Origin: Sulfotelmatobacter sp049792875 | GTDB lineage: Bacteria > Acidobacteriota > Terriglobia > Terriglobales > Acidobacteriaceae | Direction: 5' to 3' | Length of the DNA stretch: 5,343 nucleotides | NCBI GenBank assembly: GCA_049792875.1 | Contig: JBARBI010000388.1 | Coordinates: forward strand, 1 to 5,343 | In this document: in pieces, positions 1-4,683 of the stretch | Position numbering within the stretch: position 1 is the stretch's first letter | How the letters are laid out: each line of letters starts with the position of its first letter | The notes under the pieces: generated by a model | The model's input: the letters and a program-made list of their open reading frames with translations, nothing else | The model's database searches: none | What the model was told of the DNA's origin: nothing | Translations under genes and position numbers: made by a program

Positions 1-204
1 GCCGGCTTCGAGCATGTGAGTAGCGAAACTGTGCCTGAGCGTGTGCGGAGACACATGCTTGCTCACCCCAGCATGCTTCGCGGCCTCGGCCACGGCAGTC
101 CAGACAATCTTCTCCGTGATGGGTACACGAATAGAGTAGTTTCTGGTCGGGGGGCAGGGCGGAAGTGATAGGCATGGGACTTGGGGTTGTCGCGTCCGGA
201 GCTA
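1..204 (-). pseudogene. Tyrosine recombinase (phage integrase family), C-terminal catalytic-domain remnant, cut by left edge
   Basis: Read on the minus strand, positions 120 to 1 translate to ITEKIVWTAVAEAAKHAGVS followed by KHVSPHTLRHSFATHMLEAG. This is the box II region of tyrosine recombinases, including the conserved H-x-L-R-H catalytic His/Arg and the following SFATHMLEAG helix. The frame is open from a TAG stop at 202-204 to the window edge. No ATG, GTG or TTG lies in frame before the conserved part, and the upstream sequence (toward higher coordinates) shows no SAM-like N-terminal domain or box I arginine region. Another gene begins on the opposite strand at 365. I therefore read this as a 5'-truncated or frameshifted integrase remnant. 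The nucleophilic tyrosine would lie beyond the left edge and cannot be checked. Family assignment is firm. Pseudogene status is an inference, because a frameshift near 200 could also explain the missing N-terminus. Confidence 0.8.
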
Positions 205-351
205 AGGGTGTAACGGATGCCATGATGCTGGCGGCGGCCCGAGCCCCCGCGGCGTGGAAAGACCGACCATGTCGGACGCCTGCATCTTCTTGGTATTGGT
301 TTTCATCCAAAGCAGAGCGCATTTACGGTATAGTCGTCGTCTAGCCGAGGC

Positions 352-357
352 GAGGAG
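352..357 (+). promoter_or_regulatory. Ribosome binding site for the diadenylate cyclase
   Basis: GAGGAG ends 7 nt before the ATG at 365. A second ATG at 361 opens a frame that stops after three codons, and the 365 frame has a TGA directly upstream at 359-361. The ribosome binding site together with that stop fixes the start at 365. Confidence 0.7.
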
Positions 358-364
358 TTGATGG

Positions 365-955
365 ATGTTTGAGAGCATTCTTTGCCAAGTAACGGAATAT
401 GATCCTGACGTTCTAGAGTCCCTAATTGAGCTCGCAGTCGAAATTGCTCGCGAGGGACGAGAGGGAAGACGGGTAGGCACTCTTTTTACACTCGGAGATG
501 AGAGTGCCGTGCTCGCGAAATCCAGACCGTTGATTTTGGATCCGTTGTCGGGGCATCCTGAGTCTTCACTTCATGTCACCAATCTCAATCTACGCGGAAC
601 GATCAAGGAATTGGCGCAGTTGGACGGCGGGTTCGTGGTCAGTCAGGAGGGAATTGTGCTTTCGGCGTGCCGCTACCTGGATGCAGTGGCCGCACAAGTG
701 CAAGTGCCGCTGGGACTCGGCAGCCGTCACATTGCGGCCGCCAATATGAGTGCGGCTACCAACGCCGTGGGAATTGTCGTCTCTGAGAGTTCGGTGGTGC
801 GGCTTTTCTGTCATGGACAACTGGTCGGCGAAATCATACCCGAGGTTTGGATGATGGAACATGCTGCCCACCTTTCTGGTGCCGTGAAGAGGGAACAGGT
901 CGGCGAATTGACGATTCTGACCCCAAATCTGCGACCAGCCTCGATCGCGAAGTGA
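365..955 (+). CDS. DisA_N-domain diadenylate cyclase (c-di-AMP synthase), compact DacZ-like form
   Basis: This 196-residue protein should condense two ATP into cyclic di-AMP, a cytoplasmic second messenger. Residues about 17-160 match the DisA_N (DAC) domain: the helix and strand AREGREGRRVGTLFTLGDE (28-46), then SRPLILDPLSGHP (53-65), KELAQLDGGFVVS (81-93), SACRYLDA (100-107), GLGSRHIAAAN (117-127), and VSESSVVRLF (139-148). The two signature motifs of the fold are present: the DGA position reads D87-G88-G89, and the RH motif is R121-H122 followed by IAAA. The AREGREG segment and RHxAAA form resemble archaeal-type DacZ and its bacterial relatives more than CdaA or DisA. There is no DNA-binding HhH tail and no membrane segment. 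The PK_C-like N-terminal domain of some DacZ proteins is also absent, since a stop sits immediately upstream. The C-terminal 30 residues are unassigned. No phosphodiesterase or c-di-AMP target lies nearby. Confidence 0.88.
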   Translation: MFESILCQVTEYDPDVLESLIELAVEIAREGREGRRVGTLFTLGDESAVLAKSRPLILDPLSGHPESSLHVTNLNLRGTIKELAQLDGGFVVSQEGIVLSACRYLDAVAAQVQVPLGLGSRHIAAANMSAATNAVGIVVSESSVVRLFCHGQLVGEIIPEVWMMEHAAHLSGAVKREQVGELTILTPNLRPASIAK

Positions 956-985
956 GGATCAACTTCGAGTATCCGGAACTAACGC

Positions 986-1216
986 ATGACCACGCTACAG
1001 GAATTCAGATGTGAAGTGTGCGGACTCGTAACGACGAATCCTATGCACTGGTTCGTGATTCGGTGTGGGGGCTCCGATCTTACCGTATACCGATGGAACT
1101 CTGAAACGGCCAACGCGCCGGGAGCCCGGCATTACTGCGGTGAAGCTCACGCCGAGGTGTACATCAGTCGCTGGTTTGACTCAGTGTGCGCGCCGCCGAA
1201 GCCAAGCTTTACCTAG
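986..1216 (+). CDS. Small conserved-looking Cys/His protein, putative zinc-binding
   Basis: This is a 76-residue protein of unknown function. It begins with CEVC (C9, C12) and later has HYCGEAH (C51, H55) followed by AEVYISRWF. A CxxC plus CxxxH pair is consistent with one zinc site of treble-clef or zinc-ribbon type. C27 and C68 are additional cysteines, and the segment between the pairs is rich in aromatic residues (W22, F23, Y35, W37), as in a small beta fold. No signal peptide or membrane segment is seen. It starts 30 nt after the cyclase stop on the same strand, so it could be co-transcribed. Its Shine-Dalgarno sequence is weak (GGAA at 975-978, 7 nt before ATG). The ordered Cys/His pattern favours a real gene over a chance frame. 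An overlapping frame at 1065-1439 shows no such pattern. Function cannot be named from sequence. Confidence 0.65.
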   Translation: MTTLQEFRCEVCGLVTTNPMHWFVIRCGGSDLTVYRWNSETANAPGARHYCGEAHAEVYISRWFDSVCAPPKPSFT

Positions 1217-1356
1217 CGCCTTGACGGTGCGTCATCACCGGAATGCGGGATTGGCTTTCGGTATGAGCACCGGGTTAGCGGCTTGTGGCCGTCACTCGTT
1301 GGAATGCGTAATCACCCGCAACGAATCAGGGCCTTGTGGGTCTATGGCACGCGGGA
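1217..1356. other. Convergent intergenic gap with short repeats, no gene seen
   Basis: This 140-nt spacer separates the stop of the small Cys/His gene (plus) from the stop of the protease gene (minus). It contains GGAATGCG twice (1240-1247 and 1301-1308) and a short inverted repeat CGGTG / CACCG (1225-1229 / 1236-1240, 6-nt loop). The inverted repeat has no T-tract, so it is at best a weak terminator candidate. Nothing coding is recognised. Confidence 0.4.
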
Positions 1357-3006
1357 TTATGGTTTCAGAAGTGACTTCCCGTAGCCAACAGGAATGGCGA
1401 AATTCGACCCGCCGAACTCACGCACCATGGCAAAGTTAATTCCTATGACTTTACCCTCGTTATTGAAAAGCGGACCGCCAGATCCTCCCGAAGTGGTTTG
1501 GGCATCATAGACAATCTTGTCAGGCAGTACGTCGCCGATGTGACCCTGAGTGGTGGTAGGTCTGATCAGGTGACGGCGGGCGAGTTCTTCCATCACCTGC
1601 TTTGGGTCACCTTTGGATACGGTGGCGATGGACTGGAGAGTCTCTGCGCCCGCCCGAGCCAGAATTGCATCGAGGGCAGTAGGATATCCAAGGAGCACGA
1701 CCGGGCCTCCGCTCACCGCCGAACGGCGGCCATCGGCAAGGGCGATCTGTTTGATTCCCAGGTCAGAAACATTTCCTTTCACGACAGCAACGTCCGCGGA
1801 AGAGGAAATCTTTTCGGTGTTGATGGCGATGCCATGTGGAACGCCGGGGAAATAGGCAGTCATCTCAGCAACCACTGGCTCAAGGCCTTGATCGAGCATT
1901 TCCTTCAAATCATCGTTTTGCCACCAGGGCTCGGCCACGTGATGGTTGGTGAGGATTTGTCCGCTGGCGGAGGCGAGAAACCCGGTACCGAAAACGTCCA
2001 GGTGTACTTCCGGACCATTCCCGGTCAGGCTCAAGAGCGGGTTGTTGTGTTCGTCAGTGGTGGGCTGGCCATTGCTCGTCATCTCAGCGTAGTGCAACCT
2101 TAATCCGGTTGTGTGTTCGCGGAAGACAATCACAACATGGACAAGGCAGACGCTGGGCTCATAGGACTGGATAATCGTCTGCGCAACCTTACCCTCGGTC
2201 TCGAGCTTCTGAAGGCGGTTTTCTACAGCCGTTAGCTGATTTTGCAAAGCAGAAGCGTTTTCTGGGTTACGGGCTGCAATCTGCGATCGCAGGTCTTCGC
2301 TCTTCTTCTGAAGCTGAAGTTTTTGTGGATCGCTCGGCAGGGAGGGAGCGCGTTCGCCGTTTTCAAGCGCCCGGCGCGAGCGTTCCATCAACTGTTGTTC
2401 TGTCAGCATGCCGGTCTGCAATCGAGTGATTGCAGCATAGACGCGGGTATTCTGCTCCTGGCTGCGACGGTAGAAGAAGAAAAAGACCACGGCGGCAACG
2501 ACAAGCACGGCAACCGTCACCAGTCCGCCAACCCGCAGCGTCCGCCGTTCCTCGTTGACCGCTTTCACCACCTGCTGGGTGGCGTTTCGATTTTCCTCGG
2601 CAAGGCGGAGCTGCCTTCCAAACTCGTCCGCAACGGATTTATTTCGCAGCTGGGAGCGCACCCGCGACAACAATTCATGTGAGTCGAAGGGCAGTGAGAC
2701 AACATCGTCGGCGCCGAGATCGAGGCCCCGAGTACGCTCGGCGGACCCTCCCGGCGATAGCATCACGACGCGTATGTTCTGAGTGTGCTCAGCGCCCTTG
2801 ATTTCGGAGAGAAGGTCACAGCAATCGAGCTGCGGCGGATCCGCGCCCAGGACCACTGCGTCGGGATCGAATGCTTGGACTGCTTTGATTCCTTCCCGGT
2901 AGTCCGTCGAGACCTCATATCCCGCACCGTTCAGCACCGCGACAATTTGCTCCCTGAGAGCGTCGTCGGACTCCACCACCAGCAATTTCCCCGCGTTGGA
3001 ATTCAT
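1357..3006 (-). CDS. Membrane-anchored trypsin-like (DegP/S1C-type) serine protease fused to a degenerate response-regulator receiver domain
   Basis: Numbered from the ATG, this 549-residue protein has: residues 1-120, a CheY-like receiver (KLLVVESDD at 7-15, VVMLSPGG at 80-87, GADDVV at 98-103); about 128-155, a charged helix; 159-179, one hydrophobic transmembrane helix; about 227-272, a predicted coiled coil; and about 282-549, a chymotrypsin-fold protease. The protease keeps the full triad: His356 in LTNHHV, Asp405 in SSADVAVV, and Ser509 in TSGGSGGPLFN. No PDZ domain follows. The receiver, however, has Gly54 where the phospho-acceptor Asp is expected and Leu105 in place of the conserved Lys, so phosphorylation is unlikely. 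Inferred topology is cytoplasmic receiver and periplasmic protease. An in-frame GTG lies at 3015, but the ATG at 3006 is chosen because AAGAAG sits 8 nt upstream of it. The gene probably follows the rhodanese gene in one transcript. The substrate is unknown. Confidence 0.9.
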   Translation of the reverse strand: MNSNAGKLLVVESDDALREQIVAVLNGAGYEVSTDYREGIKAVQAFDPDAVVLGADPPQLDCCDLLSEIKGAEHTQNIRVVMLSPGGSAERTRGLDLGADDVVSLPFDSHELLSRVRSQLRNKSVADEFGRQLRLAEENRNATQQVVKAVNEERRTLRVGGLVTVAVLVVAAVVFFFFYRRSQEQNTRVYAAITRLQTGMLTEQQLMERSRRALENGERAPSLPSDPQKLQLQKKSEDLRSQIAARNPENASALQNQLTAVENRLQKLETEGKVAQTIIQSYEPSVCLVHVVIVFREHTTGLRLHYAEMTSNGQPTTDEHNNPLLSLTGNGPEVHLDVFGTGFLASASGQILTNHHVAEPWWQNDDLKEMLDQGLEPVVAEMTAYFPGVPHGIAINTEKISSSADVAVVKGNVSDLGIKQIALADGRRSAVSGGPVVLLGYPTALDAILARAGAETLQSIATVSKGDPKQVMEELARRHLIRPTTTQGHIGDVLPDKIVYDAQTTSGGSGGPLFNNEGKVIGINFAMVREFGGSNFAIPVGYGKSLLKP

Positions 3007-3091
3007 GATACCCACTTCTTAAGATGGTGCCAGACCGACACAGGTTTCAGTCTTGGTCGGATCGGCCGCCGGGTTTCCTTGGCGACCCAGA

Positions 3092-3565
3092 TCACCTAGA
3101 GCGGGGAGCCAAGCTTGGAGTATAGAGGTGAAAGACGTCCTTGTAAGGCTCGACCGGATACCCCTTCGCCTTCCAGGCCGCCAATCCACCCTTGAGAAAC
3201 TTGACCCGGAAGAACTTCAGCGCCAGTGCCCGACGCAGAACTGTTCGACTGGTTTTGTCGCTCGGACACGTACAATAAATAACTGCAAGTTTTTCTTTCG
3301 GGATCAGGGACGGCCTCTGCAGCACTTCATTTGGGGCGATCCTTTGTGCCTTGGGGATAATCTCAGGATAGGCCAAAAGGTCCAGCGGTTGGCGAACATC
3401 GAACAGAAGTACCTCTCGGTTTGACGTCAACAACACGTGGAGTTCCTCCGCCGAAATACTGTGCTGCTCCATCTCGCTCTGGTCCTTTAGCCGCTTCATA
3501 CGGAGGACGATAACTAGAGACATCGCTAGAGCCGCAACACCCACAATACTCAGAGTCCATAACAT
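3092..3565 (-). CDS. Membrane-anchored rhodanese-like sulfurtransferase
   Basis: This 157-residue protein has an N-terminal hydrophobic helix (residues 2-21) followed by RMKRLK. By the positive-inside rule this suggests that the rest faces the cytoplasm. Residues about 34-142 form a single rhodanese domain: ISAEELHVLL, then FDVRQPLDLLAYPEIIPKA (55-73), RIAPNE, the active-site strand and loop AVIYCTCPSDKTS (94-106), and GGLAAWKAKGYPVEP (126-140). Cys98 is the expected persulfide-carrying residue; Cys100 in the same loop is a second thiol. Rhodaneses of this kind transfer sulfane sulfur or act as redox or scaffold modules. The start is taken at the ATG at 3565, not at 3685, because GGAGGA lies 7 nt upstream and the hydrophobic helix begins there; the 40-residue extension has no domain character. 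The protease gene follows 85 nt downstream on the same strand with no clear terminator between them. The sulfur acceptor is unknown. Confidence 0.88.
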   Translation of the reverse strand: MLWTLSIVGVAALAMSLVIVLRMKRLKDQSEMEQHSISAEELHVLLTSNREVLLFDVRQPLDLLAYPEIIPKAQRIAPNEVLQRPSLIPKEKLAVIYCTCPSDKTSRTVLRRALALKFFRVKFLKGGLAAWKAKGYPVEPYKDVFHLYTPSLAPRSR

Positions 3566-3573
3566 CCGGTGTT

Positions 3574-3579
3574 CCTCCG
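3574..3579 (-). promoter_or_regulatory. Strong ribosome binding site deciding the rhodanese start
   Basis: On the minus strand, GGGAGGAGCGGAGGAACACC precedes the ATG at 3565. The GGAGGA core is a near-perfect Shine-Dalgarno match about 7-8 nt from the start codon. A second purine-rich block lies just upstream. This supports the 157-residue protein over the longer open frame that begins at 3685. The core coordinates may be off by one or two bases. Confidence 0.7.
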
Positions 3580-3688
3580 CTCCTCCCGATATCAGATTAC
3601 CCTCGGCGGTGGGAAGATTCAGCGGCCAGGATAGTGCGAGAAGCCGCTTGCTCGGCAAAACGGAATGAACAGAGATGCGGCCCATACT

Positions 3689-3704
3689 TGGTTGCGTTCA
3701 ACCA
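3689..3704. repeat. Inverted repeat TGGTTG-CGTT-CAACCA
   Basis: This is a perfect 6-bp inverted repeat with a 4-nt loop, about 125 bp upstream of the rhodanese start. GCGG and CCGC on either side allow a longer imperfect hairpin. There is no T-tract on either strand, so a terminator role is not supported. It could be an operator or chance. Confidence 0.35.
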
Positions 3705-3762
3705 TCCGCGAAGCAGGAAAGCGAATATCGATTGTGTGAGGTTTACGGCCTTAGCGCACGAT

Positions 3763-3775
3763 TGACTATCAGTCA
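3763..3775. promoter_or_regulatory. Palindromic site TGACT-ATC-AGTCA, possible operator
   Basis: A perfect 5-3-5 inverted repeat lies in the gene-free region about 200 bp upstream of the rhodanese start codon. The size and shape suit a dimeric helix-turn-helix repressor site of TetR type, but no regulator gene is present in the window. A single copy of this length can occur by chance. Confidence 0.25.
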
Positions 3776-3940
3776 GTCGAACATCGCACTTTTACGGGGA
3801 TTTTCGATCCGTTTGTTTGCGAAATGTGTGCCAGAATTCCCGCACTTGATGGCTGGGAGAGGTGTGTCAAAATTCCCTCTTTCCAGTGCCGTCAACCGAC
3901 ATTGAAAGGCGCTACTTACGGAAACCTGTGCGCCATAGCT

Positions 3941-4360
3941 GCGCCATTCATACGAAGCTATCGAACCATACCATCGTCCAGTAGATTCCTCTCGTTGGCT
4001 CTGGCTTAATCGCATCTGCATTCGCAGACAACCGCGAGCCTCCTTGCAATTGGGCAAGTCAAGAAAATGAGAGGTAACACAATGTCTGGAAACATCGCTT
4101 GATGAGGCCGAAACAGAGGCGAGATCCCATCTTGTGGAAAAAGGCCGAACTCGGAGCACGAGTACTTGGCAAAGGAGGGCCGAATTCTGCTTGAAAAGGG
4201 ACTCCAGAGATTGGGACCCCTTTACGTTGAGGTCTTTCATCTGCGCACCATACAAGAGTTATCTGCCAAAAGAAGCAGCGGGACTTCTGGAAGTGCCTCT
4301 TGGGACATTGAGGCGAGGCTGCTTCGGGCCCGTGTCGAGGTAACTCGATACATACAGTCG
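3941..4360 (+). pseudogene. Decayed ECF-type RNA polymerase sigma factor (sigma-70 family), multiple frameshifts
   Basis: No single frame encodes the protein, but stitched frames rebuild the C-terminal half of an ECF sigma factor. Region 4 is clear: NSEHEYLAKEGRILLEKG and LGPLYVEVFHLRTIQELSAK in the frame of 4148-4270, then KEAAGLLEVPLGTL in the frame of 4272 (to 4310), then EARLLRARVEVTRYIQS (4310-4360) back in the first frame. Together these form the sigma-70 region 4 helix-turn-helix. A one-base insertion in the AAAA run at 4268-4271 and a one-base loss near 4310-4312 would explain the two switches. Upstream, PFIRSYRTIPSSSRFLS (3944-3994) and then WLNRICI (4002-4022) resemble the end of sigma region 2 and the WL-x-RIAIN linker; that frame has a TGA at 4068-4070 and later reads ETSLDEAE. 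The N-terminal part is not recognisable. Region 4 identity is firm, the upstream part is less certain, and sequencing error cannot be excluded for the single-base shifts. Confidence 0.72.
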
Positions 4361-4606
4361 ATGCTGATACACAAGCGGAGACCGTCGCCAGTGAGAAGAC
4401 AAGGCGAAGGAGGGTGCCAGTATCGCAGTAATCGGCGAGCGTGTGATCGATCTCGGCGGGTGTGTCACCTGAAGCAGGTCAAGTGTGATATACCGATGTA
4501 GATTTTATACGACCTCTGGAGTGAAAATGCATCCATATTCTCAATTGGTTGCGCCAGCGGTTGCCTCACACACTGTTTTCGCAATCGACGATCGATAGCC
4601 TGCCCC
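4361..4606. other. Gene-free spacer between sigma remnant and efflux leader
   Basis: The frame of the sigma remnant stays open to a TAG at 4499-4501, but its translation past about 4360 has no domain character. Visible elements are an inverted repeat ACCTG-AAG-CAGGT (4467-4479), GTGTGAT twice in the same orientation (4441-4447 and 4483-4489, 42 bp apart), and GGTTGC twice (4547-4552 and 4559-4564). The efflux promoter should lie in this stretch or in the leader that follows. TTATAC at 4505-4510 is a possible -10, without a matching -35. Confidence 0.4.
4467..4479. promoter_or_regulatory. Inverted repeat ACCTG-AAG-CAGGT, possible operator for the efflux operon
   Basis: This is a perfect 5-3-5 palindrome about 205 bp upstream of the efflux adaptor start. 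It lies between two same-orientation GTGTGAT copies whose 42-bp spacing is close to four helical turns. RND efflux operons are commonly controlled by local repressors, but none is visible here, so the role is an inference. Confidence 0.28.
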
Positions 4607-4659
4607 GTCCCGGGCGTCTGGAACTGTAGAGCCCGGACATGCCGTTTGCAGTACCGGGC
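4607..4659 (+). promoter_or_regulatory. Leader with two mutually exclusive hairpins upstream of the efflux adaptor gene
   Basis: Three boxes are visible: box 1 GTCCCGGGCG (4607-4616), box 2 GCCCGGAC (4631-4638), and box 3 GTACCGGGCG (4651-4660). Boxes 1 and 3 are the same 10-mer with one mismatch, 44 nt apart, and both are complementary to box 2. Pairing 1:2 extends with TCT (4617-4619) / AGA (4628-4630), giving about 11 bp with two single-base bulges and an 8-nt loop. Pairing 2:3 extends with TGC (4640-4642) / GCA (4648-4650), giving about 11 bp with bulged A residues and a 5-nt CGTTT loop. The two cannot form together. The second hairpin ends 12 nt before the ribosome binding site, and no T-tract follows. 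An alternative reading is an array of protein-binding half-sites. Confidence 0.5.
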
Positions 4660-4671
4660 GCGAGCAAAATT

Positions 4672-4678
4672 GGGGGAG
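4672..4678 (+). promoter_or_regulatory. Ribosome binding site of the efflux adaptor gene
   Basis: GGGGGAG lies 5 nt before the ATG at 4684. It is the only good Shine-Dalgarno sequence near the start and fits the position of the N-terminal membrane segment. A CCCC run at 4603-4606 next to leader box 1 could pair with its G-run, which is speculative. Confidence 0.65.
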
Positions 4679-4683
4679 ACAAC

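Larger units (their letters stand above)
3566..3940. other. Non-coding stretch upstream of the rhodanese gene, with two small inverted repeats
   Basis: No intact gene is supported here. It should contain the promoter of the minus-strand rhodanese-protease pair, but I see no convincing -35/-10 pair. Two inverted repeats are visible: TGGTTG-CGTT-CAACCA at 3689-3704, flanked by GCGG (3677-3680) and CCGC (3706-3709), which can extend the pairing across an asymmetric loop; and TGACT-ATC-AGTCA at 3763-3775, followed by another AGTC. The minus-strand frame at 3773-4255 and the plus-strand frame at 3675-3905 have unstructured, low-plausibility translations. Confidence 0.5.

Noticed and set aside
329..334. 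TATAGT as a -10 box for the cyclase gene
   Set aside because: No -35-like hexamer lies at 16-18 bp upstream. It may still be a promoter of a different type, but the evidence is too thin to annotate.
202..480. 92-residue minus-strand open frame overlapping the cyclase start
   Set aside because: No domain is seen, and most of it is antisense to the cyclase. Its last codons adjoin the integrase remnant in the same frame but do not resemble an integrase.
1225..1240. CGGTG-CGTCAT-CACCG hairpin as an intrinsic terminator
   Set aside because: The stem is only 5 bp and no T-tract follows on either strand.
1498..2103. 201-residue plus-strand open frame
   Set aside because: It lies antisense inside the protease gene, and its translation lacks domains. 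The minus-strand reading has a clear catalytic triad, so this is a shadow frame.
2242..2682. 146-residue plus-strand open frame
   Set aside because: Antisense to the coiled-coil, membrane and receiver part of the protease gene. Its apparent regularity comes from the opposite-strand codons.
3013..3015. Alternative GTG start giving a 552-residue protease
   Set aside because: The AAGAAG ribosome binding site nearly abuts this GTG, whereas it is 8 nt from the ATG at 3004-3006.
3027..3032. TGGCAC on the minus strand resembling a sigma-54 -24 element before the protease gene
   Set aside because: No GC dinucleotide occurs at the required -12 position, and the site is only about 20 nt from the start codon.
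3773..4255. 160-residue minus-strand open frame
   Set aside because: The translation is unstructured, with no motif or ribosome binding site, and it overlaps the plus-strand sigma-factor remnant whose region 4 is recognisable.
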